Positions 1 through 4,931 of a stretch of 6,844 bases of DNA are shown here, in pieces. The DNA lies in NCBI GenBank assembly GCA_903930665.1, contig CAIYZI010000542.1:1-6844 (forward strand), in the 5' to 3' direction. This DNA comes from an uncultured beta proteobacterium (GTDB lineage Bacteria > Pseudomonadota > Gammaproteobacteria > Burkholderiales > Burkholderiaceae). Both the position numbers and the translations under genes were made by a program. Below the pieces are notes generated by a model that was given only the letters and a program-made list of their open reading frames with translations, was not told the origin of the DNA and ran no database searches. Each line of letters starts with the position of its first letter. The first letter of the stretch is position 1.

Positions 1-451
1 GGTAAGGGCCGCTGAATGTGTTGGTTGAACCATCTAATTCGCTTACAACACCAGAAATGGAGTTTAAGGCGATGTTAGCTTCGATTTGGTTTGCTAATTC
101 AGCCATTGCTGATTTACCAAACACCCGCATGTAATCTTCTTCACCCTTTTCTAAGTTGAAGATGCGTTGTTGCGAGGTGACCGCAAAGCTGGTATTCGCA
201 GCTTGGTCGGCAACTAATTGCAATACTCTTTGCACTGCCGGCTCAAACGAAGCCACTAAACCTGCACTCGTAGTGAAACGAGGTGGTAAGTCGAATGTTA
301 CAGTTGAACCAAGGTTGGCTTGGATATTGTCAAAATCTTTGAATTTGGTGTTCGCAGTGCTTACAAAGCAGCAAAGGTTTTGTAACAAGGCCAACGAAGA
401 GCGTTGGTAGGTTTGCACTTGTTGCAAAATGTTATTCGGAAAAACAGCCAT
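1..451 (-). CDS. Major capsid (coat) protein, P22-like module, C-terminus beyond window
   Basis: This is probably the shell-forming coat protein that assembles with the scaffold into the procapsid. The first 150 codons read open from ATG at 449-451 and leave the window at base 1, so the C-terminus is missing. The N-terminus begins MAVFPNNILQQVQTYQ. It is followed by a Cys-Cys pair at 27-28, the stretch GSTVTFDLPPRFTTSAGLV at about 48-66, and a helical region to about residue 130 with FGKSAMAEL. The DLPPRFTTS-type segment and the helix after it resemble coat proteins of podovirus-type phages; I recognise this by pattern, not by search. The start is set by AGGGGG about 6 bases upstream and by its position 59 bp after the scaffold stop. 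Scaffold directly before coat is the P22 order, which strengthens the call. A minor head protein is the less likely alternative. Confidence 0.78.
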   Translation of the reverse strand, partial: MAVFPNNILQQVQTYQRSSLALLQNLCCFVSTANTKFKDFDNIQANLGSTVTFDLPPRFTTSAGLVASFEPAVQRVLQLVADQAANTSFAVTSQQRIFNLEKGEEDYMRVFGKSAMAELANQIEANIALNSISGVVSELDGSTNTFSGPY

Positions 452-498
452 GTGTGCCCCCTAAAGTTTTGTTAACGGCACTGATAATGACTGCTACA

Positions 499-521
499 AC
501 AGAGGGTTTTTTAACCTCTGT
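499..521 (-). other. Stem-loop over the scaffold stop codon
   Basis: A perfect 7-bp inverted repeat, ACAGAGG with CCTCTGT, encloses 9 bases that contain the scaffold stop codon (511-513). No run of T follows on either strand, so it does not look like an intrinsic terminator. It could act as an mRNA processing or stability element between scaffold and coat, or shape translation of coat, which starts about 50 bases downstream. Function is inference only. Confidence 0.45.
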
Positions 522-1215
522 ATTTCGCCTTGAGGTCTCTCATAGACATCACGCCACTATCCGTACCAGCGTTAGAAGTTCGCAAGTGACTGAGGGGTTC
601 GTTTGCCGTACGCGCCTTACTCGCTGTCTCGTTTTCCTTAATGGTCTGCGATAAGCGTTTAATTTGCGCAATGGCATCCTGTGGCGATAAATGCGCTAGC
701 TGTTCCAGCATGGCTAACTTTGTACGGTCACGACCCAACTCATACACGACATCAGCCGTGTTATCGATATAGCTGTTTGCAAGCTGTATCGCGTTAGGGA
801 ACCGCGCAAAATCGATGTTGGCGACGCTATCAAAGTCTTGGTACTTTTCTTTGCCAGACGACAGCTTATTAAAAAATTCATTGGCAATTCTTTGCGCTTC
901 AGCTTCCTGTTGTTTCGTTTGCGCATCAGTCAACCACTCGCTGCGTAAACGTTGAGCCTCTTCCGCCGCTAGCTTCCTGATTTCATCCGACGAGATTTGC
1001 GCAGTCGTTTGCTGGCGCTGGTCCTGCTGGACCGGTTCATTAAACTTCTGCTGGGCATACTGCGGTTGCTCCACTTGCATACGCTTGAAGGACTCAACTG
1101 CATCATGCTTGGCTCGCTTGACGATTTCATTAATCTCAGCCTGCCTAAAAAGTTTTTCTTCTGCTGCTGCCTGCGCAGTATCTTGACCTGCACTTATTCC
1201 ATTTGTCTCAGACAT
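511..1215 (-). CDS. Phage scaffolding protein
   Basis: Predicted internal scaffold that guides coat polymerisation into a procapsid and leaves before or during packaging. The 234-residue product is highly charged and almost wholly helical or disordered. Residues 15-45 are helix-forming, 46-75 are a Gln-rich stretch, 76-115 form a strongly coiled-coil-like Glu/Ala/Arg/Gln helix, and 123-195 contain further helices. Residues 205-222 (NEPLSHLRTSNAGTDSG) form a flexible hinge, followed by a short basic helix ending KAKYRG. A basic C-terminal helix is what P22 gp8 uses to bind coat, and the PLS...TSNAGTDSG hinge before it is common in phage scaffolds. Start: ATG at 1213-1215 preceded by AAAAGG about 7 bases upstream. 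It lies directly before the coat gene and just after a leader with tandem hairpins. Low sequence conservation of scaffolds means the call rests on position, length and tail form. Confidence 0.8.
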   Translation of the reverse strand: MSETNGISAGQDTAQAAAEEKLFRQAEINEIVKRAKHDAVESFKRMQVEQPQYAQQKFNEPVQQDQRQQTTAQISSDEIRKLAAEEAQRLRSEWLTDAQTKQQEAEAQRIANEFFNKLSSGKEKYQDFDSVANIDFARFPNAIQLANSYIDNTADVVYELGRDRTKLAMLEQLAHLSPQDAIAQIKRLSQTIKENETASKARTANEPLSHLRTSNAGTDSGVMSMRDLKAKYRG

Positions 1216-1222
1216 ATTGCTA

Positions 1223-1228
1223 CCTTTT
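1223..1228 (-). promoter_or_regulatory. Ribosome binding site of the scaffold gene, abutting the hairpin array
   Basis: The minus strand reads AAAAGG about 7 bases before the scaffold ATG. It follows the last CGAGA of the tandem units with no spacer, so the fold of the array could affect its exposure. That link is inference. Confidence 0.6.
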
Positions 1229-1230
1229 CT

Positions 1231-1380
1231 CGACTATTAACCCCATCACGGTGACACCTCGCTATACGCACGAGTCTCGCTGGCTATTACCCCGCCACGG
1301 TAAATACCCCAAATAACGCATGGGTCTCGGGAACTATTAAAGCTCCAACGTGAGTGTAGATAGCCCTTGGCAAATGAAGC
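1231..1380 (-). repeat. Three tandem 50-bp units with covarying hairpins (leader of scaffold-coat mRNA)
   Basis: On the plus strand CTATTA recurs at 1234, 1284 and 1334, exactly 50 bp apart, and TCTCG at 1275 and 1325. Units 1231-1280 and 1281-1330 are clearly related; 1331-1380 matches only in its first part. On the minus strand two units carry a hairpin with a 4-bp stem and 9-nt loop starting TGCGT: CTCG/CGAG at 1258-1274 and CCCA/TGGG at 1308-1324, with two base pairs exchanged in a compensatory way. A second hairpin with a loop ending in TAATA occurs in all three units (1231-1248, 1281-1297, 1330-1346). Linkers CGAGA and ACCG are kept. The array ends at the Shine-Dalgarno of the scaffold gene. 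This suggests a structured 5' leader, though tandem protein-binding sites remain possible. Confidence 0.65.
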
Positions 1381-1395
1381 AATTGGCCGCAAAAT
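1367..1395 (+). promoter_or_regulatory. Possible sigma70-type promoter for the HTH gene
   Basis: TTGGCA at 1367-1372 (5 of 6 to the -35 consensus), a 17-bp spacer and CAAAAT at 1390-1395 (4 of 6 to the -10 consensus) would start transcription near 1402. That gives a leader of about 50 bases before the ATG at 1453. The match is moderate and it overlaps the degenerate third tandem unit. Confidence 0.35.
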
Positions 1396-1402
1396 GCTTT
1401 GT

Positions 1403-1428
1403 ATGGAATTAAAAACAAACAACTCCAT
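1403..1428. repeat. Imperfect inverted repeat near the predicted start of HTH transcription
   Basis: ATGGAATT (1403-1410) and AACTCCAT (1421-1428) are inverted copies with one mismatch, separated by 10 A-rich bases. Read as minus-strand RNA the mismatch becomes a G-U pair, giving 8 pairs. It may be an operator for the neighbouring DNA-binding protein, or a further hairpin in the minus-strand leader. The sequence does not decide between these. Confidence 0.4.
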
Positions 1429-1452
1429 TAAAAATATTAAAAGGGAGCAGAG

Positions 1453-1653
1453 ATGAAGGAAATCATGGAAAGGCAATATATGACCGCAAAAGAAGCATCG
1501 GCCAGGTACGGCTACAGCATGAGTTGGTTCGGATGGAGGCGCCATAGGAAGATGGGGCCTCCCTACGTGAAGATGGTTAACAAGATTTACTACGAGAAGG
1601 ACATGACTGACGTTTGGTTCAGATCGAACATGAGGGCCATGGAGGCGCCTTAA
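1453..1653 (+). CDS. Small excisionase/AlpA-like winged-helix DNA-binding protein
   Basis: The 66-residue protein is likely a DNA-binding regulator or excisionase-type architectural protein. Residues 9-24 (YMTAKEASARYGYSMS) form the first helix-turn-helix pair, 25-33 (WFGWRRHRK) look like the recognition helix, and GPPYVKMVNKIYYEKDMTDVWF (about 35-56, quoted in part: GPPYVKM, then IYYEKDMTDVWF) is the wing and final helix. This order is typical of the MerR-like HTH_17/AlpA/Xis group. The ATG at 1453 follows AAGGGAG with 5 bases of spacing; ATG at 1480 with AAAGG before it is an alternative start that keeps the fold. It is the only plus-strand gene, set between a minus-strand terminator and the scaffold leader. 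Of seven Arg codons, five are AGG and one AGA, unlike the CGN-rich structural genes, which suggests separate acquisition. No integrase is visible, so regulator is as likely as excisionase. Confidence 0.72.
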   Translation: MKEIMERQYMTAKEASARYGYSMSWFGWRRHRKMGPPYVKMVNKIYYEKDMTDVWFRSNMRAMEAP

Positions 1654-1665
1654 TCAAAACCTAAT

Positions 1666-1698
1666 CAAATAAAAATAGCCGGCTGTTACACCGGCTAT
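1666..1698 (-). terminator. Intrinsic terminator ending the terL-portal-small gene transcript
   Basis: A perfect 8-bp stem, ATAGCCGG with CCGGCTAT (1675-1682 and 1691-1698), encloses an 8-base loop and is followed on the minus strand by TTTTATTTG. It sits 34 bp beyond the stop of the 70-codon gene. On the plus strand the bases after the stem are not T-rich, so termination of the HTH transcript is less well supported. Confidence 0.75.
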
Positions 1699-1731
1699 CC
1701 ACCTTTCCACGGAGAGCGGAAGAAGTATAGC

Positions 1732-1944
1732 TTACCAGCAGACTAATTTGCCGCCTTGACCGACTGGCATGTCACCCTTGCGCTGCATAACGCGCTTGAT
1801 GCCTTCTTGATGGTCTTCTTTGACCGCACCCTTGTGCATGTCATCCATTCTGGCGTGATGCGCTTTGCGATGCATTTCACGTTCTTTGTGATGCATTGCG
1901 ATTTTTTCAGCCATGCGATGATGGCCCATGTGCTTATGTTCCAT
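1732..1944 (-). CDS. His- and Met-rich small phage protein, function unknown
   Basis: The 70-residue product contains 11 His and 9 Met, mostly within residues 1-45, in repeated HH and MHxK patterns (MEHKHMGHHR, MHHKE, HRKAHHARMDDMHKG). A conserved-looking tail follows, KEDHQEGIKRVMQRKGD then PVGQGGKL, ending Cys-Trp. The first half should be helical and strongly cationic at mildly acid pH; metal binding is an inference from His/Met content. Start ATG at 1942-1944 has AAGGAA 6 bases upstream. It overlaps the preceding gene by 11 bp and is the last gene before the terminator. The portal protein carries a similar His-rich tail. I do not know a function for it. Confidence 0.7.
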   Translation of the reverse strand: MEHKHMGHHRMAEKIAMHHKEREMHRKAHHARMDDMHKGAVKEDHQEGIKRVMQRKGDMPVGQGGKLVCW

Positions 1945-2155
1945 TTTTGTTTCCTTGTTTTTGCAAAAACCGATTCATAGTAATGTTTTTTGTCGCCCGA
2001 ACTTCTGGGTTGGCAAAAGACCAGATTTCTCCAGTTTCATCGATTGCCACAACCCATATTAGATGATGCTCAGGCCCATAGTCCACGATAAACCAGCATA
2101 GCCCATTTCCCTTTGGTGTACTCAACTCAATAGGTGGGTCAAGCTGCAATATCAT
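1934..2155 (-). CDS. Conserved phage hypothetical protein (73 aa)
   Basis: The protein begins MILQLDPPIELSTPKGNG and continues with FIVDYGPEHHLIWVV, then DETGEIWSFANPEVRA and KNITMNR. It has the form of a compact beta-rich domain with alternating hydrophobic strands and the motif DYGPEHHLIW. I recognise the pattern LDPPI...TPKG...DYGPEH...W...TGE.W.F.NP..RA.KN as recurring in small proteins encoded near the portal in proteobacterial phages. No function is known to me. The start overlaps the stop of the preceding gene as TAATG, with no clear Shine-Dalgarno, so translation is probably coupled. Confidence 0.8.
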   Translation of the reverse strand: MILQLDPPIELSTPKGNGLCWFIVDYGPEHHLIWVVAIDETGEIWSFANPEVRATKNITMNRFLQKQGNKNGT

Positions 2156-2433
2156 TATGCACTTGGCGCAGCGGCTGGAGCAGCTTCAGCGGCAGGGGGC
2201 GCCTCAGCAGTTGGAGCGGCGACAGCAACGGGTGCAACAGCTGGAGCTGGAATTGCATCAACAACAGTCTCAGCATCTGTCACCACTGCCTGCACAGTGC
2301 TTGCCAAAGTGGCTGCATGGCCAGTCAATAACCCGGCAACAACTGTCGCAACGGAAGCTTCTTCGGTGCCATAGGTTGAGATTTCTGCTTTCACTTTTTC
2401 CACTAATGCGGTAATGCCATTAAGAATATTCAT
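2155..2433 (-). CDS. Ala/Pro-rich small phage protein, function unknown
   Basis: The 92-residue protein has a helical first half (MNILNGITALVEKVKAEIST, then an Ala/Thr/Val-rich helix to about residue 60). The last 32 residues consist almost only of Ala, Pro, Val and Glu, like a flexible linker or stalk. The start has AAAGGA 7 bases upstream and overlaps the preceding stop as ATGA. The stop overlaps the next start as TAATG. Real coding is supported by this packing; the function cannot be inferred. Virion decoration or a head-interior role are only guesses from position. Confidence 0.7.
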   Translation of the reverse strand: MNILNGITALVEKVKAEISTYGTEEASVATVVAGLLTGHAATLASTVQAVVTDAETVVDAIPAPAVAPVAVAAPTAEAPPAAEAAPAAAPSA

Positions 2434-2603
2434 TTTGCTTTCCTTTTTGCGGTTGATTTCTTCTTCACTGGGATTTTCGCGCCGCTTTTTCTGGCTTCGC
2501 TAAGCGCGGCCGCGATACTCTGCTTCTTTGGGTGGCCCGTAGCCTCCATCTCAGCAATGTTCCGACCAATAGCAGCTTTCGATTTTCCTTTTTCCAGCGG
2601 CAT
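2430..2603 (-). CDS. Small basic phage protein, MPLEKG family (DUF6496-like)
   Basis: The 57-residue protein starts MPLEKGKSKAAIGRNIAEME and continues with a short helix around KKQSIAAALSEARKSG. It ends in a Lys-rich tail (KKKSTAKRKAK). Short phage proteins with the form MPLEKGxSKxxIxxNIxxE...GxPxKQAxAIAxxxA are common next to phage structural genes; I link it to that family (DUF6496, as I remember the name). The Lys-rich tail would suit nucleic acid binding, which is inference. Start ATG at 2601-2603 is preceded by AAGGA, which overlaps the stop region of the upstream gene. Its TGA overlaps the next ATG as ATGA. Confidence 0.78.
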   Translation of the reverse strand: MPLEKGKSKAAIGRNIAEMEATGHPKKQSIAAALSEARKSGAKIPVKKKSTAKRKAK

Positions 2604-2612
2604 GATTAATCC

Positions 2613-2798
2613 TTATTTGTTCCGATAAAACTTTTCGTACTCAGCCCGACGCTCTTTCGTGCTGGCGCCGTCCAAGTGATTACGCAAAGCATTTTCAGTT
2701 TCCTTTGCTGTAAAGCTCTGACTCCTGGCCGCGCTCTGGCCTTCCTGAAGCTGGCTATACGTCAATTTCTTACTGTTCTTGATGTGTATCGCTACCAT
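2613..2798 (-). CDS. Small phage protein downstream of portal, function unknown
   Basis: The 61-residue hydrophilic protein (MVAIHIKNSKKLTYSQLQEG, later ETENALRNHLDGASTKERRAEYEKFYRNK) is predicted mainly helical and basic. Its start lies 29 bp inside the portal gene in another frame and has a strong AGGAGGG site upstream. Its stop codon is 9 bp before the next ATG. The overlap and strong ribosome site support real coding. I do not recognise the family. Confidence 0.65.
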   Translation of the reverse strand: MVAIHIKNSKKLTYSQLQEGQSAARSQSFTAKETENALRNHLDGASTKERRAEYEKFYRNK

Positions 2799-4905
2799 GT
2801 TCCCTCCTGTCCTCCTTATGCACTCTATGATGTAACTCTACGGCTTCTTTGCCATGACGGTGATGCTGGTCTTGATGCTTCAGCTTCACGTCCGCTTCTA
2901 TTTGTTGGCGCCTCACATCCACTTCTTCAAGCTTTACGGCGTTATTTAAATCTTGAGTTTTGATTTCAGCCATCAATTTGGCTTGGCTTTGGGCCAGCTT
3001 AGCCTTTTCCAGTTCGAATCTCAGTCTATTTTCTTCAGCTTCTTGATGCATTTTGCTAATTTCTATTTGATTACGAATCATTAATGGGTTTTCTTGGGAT
3101 TGCGCTTGCTGCATTTGCATCATTTGCTGCTGCTTTTGCTGCACTTCTCGCATCCACTCTTCGGACATCTGTTTGATTTGGTCAACGCCACGGATTTCGA
3201 TGTTGTCGAGCAGGATGCGTAGGCCTTTTTCGTTCATAAATTGAGCGAATTGAGGGCTGGTTTGCATCAAGCCAATGATTTGCTGCAAAGCCTTGGACTT
3301 CTGTACTTGGAAGTTGATGCCAGCTTCTACCTTAACGTTTAAAGCGTTTTGGTCATAGAAAATATCAACGCTGTTTGGGTCACGCTCGTCATTAATGCGC
3401 ACATAAGACTTTTTACCTTCACCGTCCAGAATAGGAATGGTGCGCGGCGTGGTGTAATACTTGGGAATCAAATCAATAATGATTTGCGCCACGCGTTGTA
3501 AGCCTTGCAGGAAGCCCACAATGTAGGGCATAGCTGCCGCGTTGGACTGGGTTGCCGCCTCAACAACTGCGACTCCTGACAGTTGATTATTATTAATCCC
3601 AAGAGAGGCATCGTAAGAGCCAAGGATGTTTTGCACGAGAGAGTCTGCGCCAAGGAAGCCTTGAGCAATTTCTGGGGGAGCGGGCATCCTTCCAACTTCG
3701 CGAATGGGCTCGGGGATGGGTTGTTTTGGATCGCCCTCGTAATACGCGTTAACCACGATATTGCTTGGCTTCTGAATGTCTTTAATGGCTTGTAGAAGCT
3801 CTTCCTCTTTCGGTAGCGCTTCTTTCTTGATGATGAACTTGTGTTGTACGGTATTTTCTATTTCGTTGGCTAGAGCGATACCAGCGAAGTTCTTTAAGCG
3901 TTGCGCACCCTTGGCGTGATACACATAAGGGCGGCAAACTTGGCGCACATTACCGTTTTTGGGTGTTTTGATAACAACCGAGCTGCCATCCACGAATATT
4001 AATGGGAGCATGGAGTAGTCGGTTTCGGTGTACTCGATGATTTGATTTTCGATTAAGCGATAACGGACGATTTGATCGAGCTGAGTAAAGCGCGGCTTAC
4101 CCATAATGGCTGGAGGCGGAACGAAGTCTTGCCAGGTGGCGACCATTTCATCGTATTTCTTCATGGTCATAATGCGACCATCCACCAGTTGTACGATTTT
4201 TACGCGCTTGGGTTTCTTTTCATAGTAGTCGGCAACCATAATCATTTTGGTCGTATTGTTTAAAAAGGACCAATTAAAGCCAGCGAAGTCTCTTCTAAAG
4301 GATAATCTTTCCACTGGAATCTCGGGATATTGCTCTTTGAAGCTGTCCTCGTCCATAGGGAAGAGTTCAAAGCAGAAGCGGCCGTCACCCTTGTGTGACT
4401 CACGAGCCAGCTGGTCAAAACCGCAAAGAGTGGGGTCATAAACATGGTCAAACTTGATAACTTGGTTAAAGCTCATTGGGTGTGCGTAGTCCGTGGTGAC
4501 TTTAAACACGCTGAACCCACCGCTGAGCAGGTCTTTATAAACTTCGTATTTAGTGTGGTGATTCTGGGAGTCAAAGAGGATATGACGCAAATGCTGTTCG
4601 ACCACATGGATCGTTTGTGGATCGGCCTGATTCTCATTGTCAGCACTAATCTCGATGGATGGCTCTTGCTTGGAGAATTCACCAAGCAGGCGAGAGATGT
4701 ATGCCTCAAGAACATTAAACTCAAGCTGGGGCTTGCTGAGCGTCATGAGTAACGTGATATCTTCTTCTCGCAGGGAAGACTCGAACACAAAACGACGAAA
4801 CTCATTGTATCGGTCATAGTTGTGCTTGAAGGCGTCATGATTCTTACGGATATTTTCTTTAATGCGGGTAAGCTGGTCTTGATGGCGCTTTGAGACGGGT
4901 TCCAT
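2770..4905 (-). CDS. Portal protein, P22-like
   Basis: This is the dodecameric ring at one head vertex through which TerL pumps DNA and to which the tail is attached. Its 711 residues are close to the 725 of P22 gp1. The N-terminal helical part (1-80, RYNEFRRF, KPQLEFNVLEAYISRLLGEF) leads into the clip/wing region (about 95-310). The stem and crown helices follow around 330-480, with SGVAVVEAATQSNAAAMPYI typical of this portal class, and a PRTIPIL...RIND beta region lies at about 487-507. Residues 580-675 form a long Gln/Glu/Lys coiled coil that fits the C-terminal barrel of P22-type portals. The last 35 residues hold nine His. Start ATG at 4903-4905 has AAAGGAA 5 bases upstream, 26 bp after the terL stop. 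The terL-portal order supports the call. Confidence 0.92.
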   Translation of the reverse strand: MEPVSKRHQDQLTRIKENIRKNHDAFKHNYDRYNEFRRFVFESSLREEDITLLMTLSKPQLEFNVLEAYISRLLGEFSKQEPSIEISADNENQADPQTIHVVEQHLRHILFDSQNHHTKYEVYKDLLSGGFSVFKVTTDYAHPMSFNQVIKFDHVYDPTLCGFDQLARESHKGDGRFCFELFPMDEDSFKEQYPEIPVERLSFRRDFAGFNWSFLNNTTKMIMVADYYEKKPKRVKIVQLVDGRIMTMKKYDEMVATWQDFVPPPAIMGKPRFTQLDQIVRYRLIENQIIEYTETDYSMLPLIFVDGSSVVIKTPKNGNVRQVCRPYVYHAKGAQRLKNFAGIALANEIENTVQHKFIIKKEALPKEEELLQAIKDIQKPSNIVVNAYYEGDPKQPIPEPIREVGRMPAPPEIAQGFLGADSLVQNILGSYDASLGINNNQLSGVAVVEAATQSNAAAMPYIVGFLQGLQRVAQIIIDLIPKYYTTPRTIPILDGEGKKSYVRINDERDPNSVDIFYDQNALNVKVEAGINFQVQKSKALQQIIGLMQTSPQFAQFMNEKGLRILLDNIEIRGVDQIKQMSEEWMREVQQKQQQMMQMQQAQSQENPLMIRNQIEISKMHQEAEENRLRFELEKAKLAQSQAKLMAEIKTQDLNNAVKLEEVDVRRQQIEADVKLKHQDQHHRHGKEAVELHHRVHKEDRREHGSDTHQEQ

Positions 4906-4931
4906 GTTGGTTCCTTTAATCCATGTGTATG

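Larger units (their letters stand above)
1216..1452. other. Non-coding leader/intergenic region between divergent genes
   Basis: This 237-bp stretch separates the scaffold gene (minus) from the small HTH gene (plus). It holds the 50-bp tandem units (1231-1380), a possible plus-strand promoter (1367-1395) and an imperfect inverted repeat (1403-1428). A 99-codon minus-strand reading frame crosses it (1246-1545), but its sequence is not protein-like and it overlaps the repeats and the HTH gene. I found no convincing sigma70-type promoter for the minus strand here. A phage-specific late promoter could be present and go unrecognised. Confidence 0.7.

Noticed and set aside
156..410. 84-codon plus-strand frame
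   Set aside because: Antisense to the coat gene, with no family features.
1231..1380. Tandem repeats as a CRISPR array
   Set aside because: Units are degenerate along their whole length with no constant repeat plus unique spacer, and no cas genes are present.
1246..1545. 99-codon minus-strand reading frame across the leader
   Set aside because: It runs antisense to the HTH gene and through the tandem hairpins; its Cys/Phe/His-rich sequence does not look like a phage protein and the non-coding explanation accounts for the structure better.
1957..1970. 14-bp perfect palindrome GTTTTTGCAAAAAC
   Set aside because: It falls inside the coding end of the 73-codon gene (Phe-Leu-Gln-Lys codons) and is explained by codon content; no promoter or terminator context.
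2157..2414. Gln/Leu-rich 85-codon plus-strand frame
   Set aside because: Antisense image of the Ala/Pro-rich gene; its low-complexity composition follows from the GCN codons on the other strand.
2505..2514. 10-bp palindrome CGCGGCCGCG
   Set aside because: It lies within Ala codons of the 57-codon gene and is most simply a composition effect.
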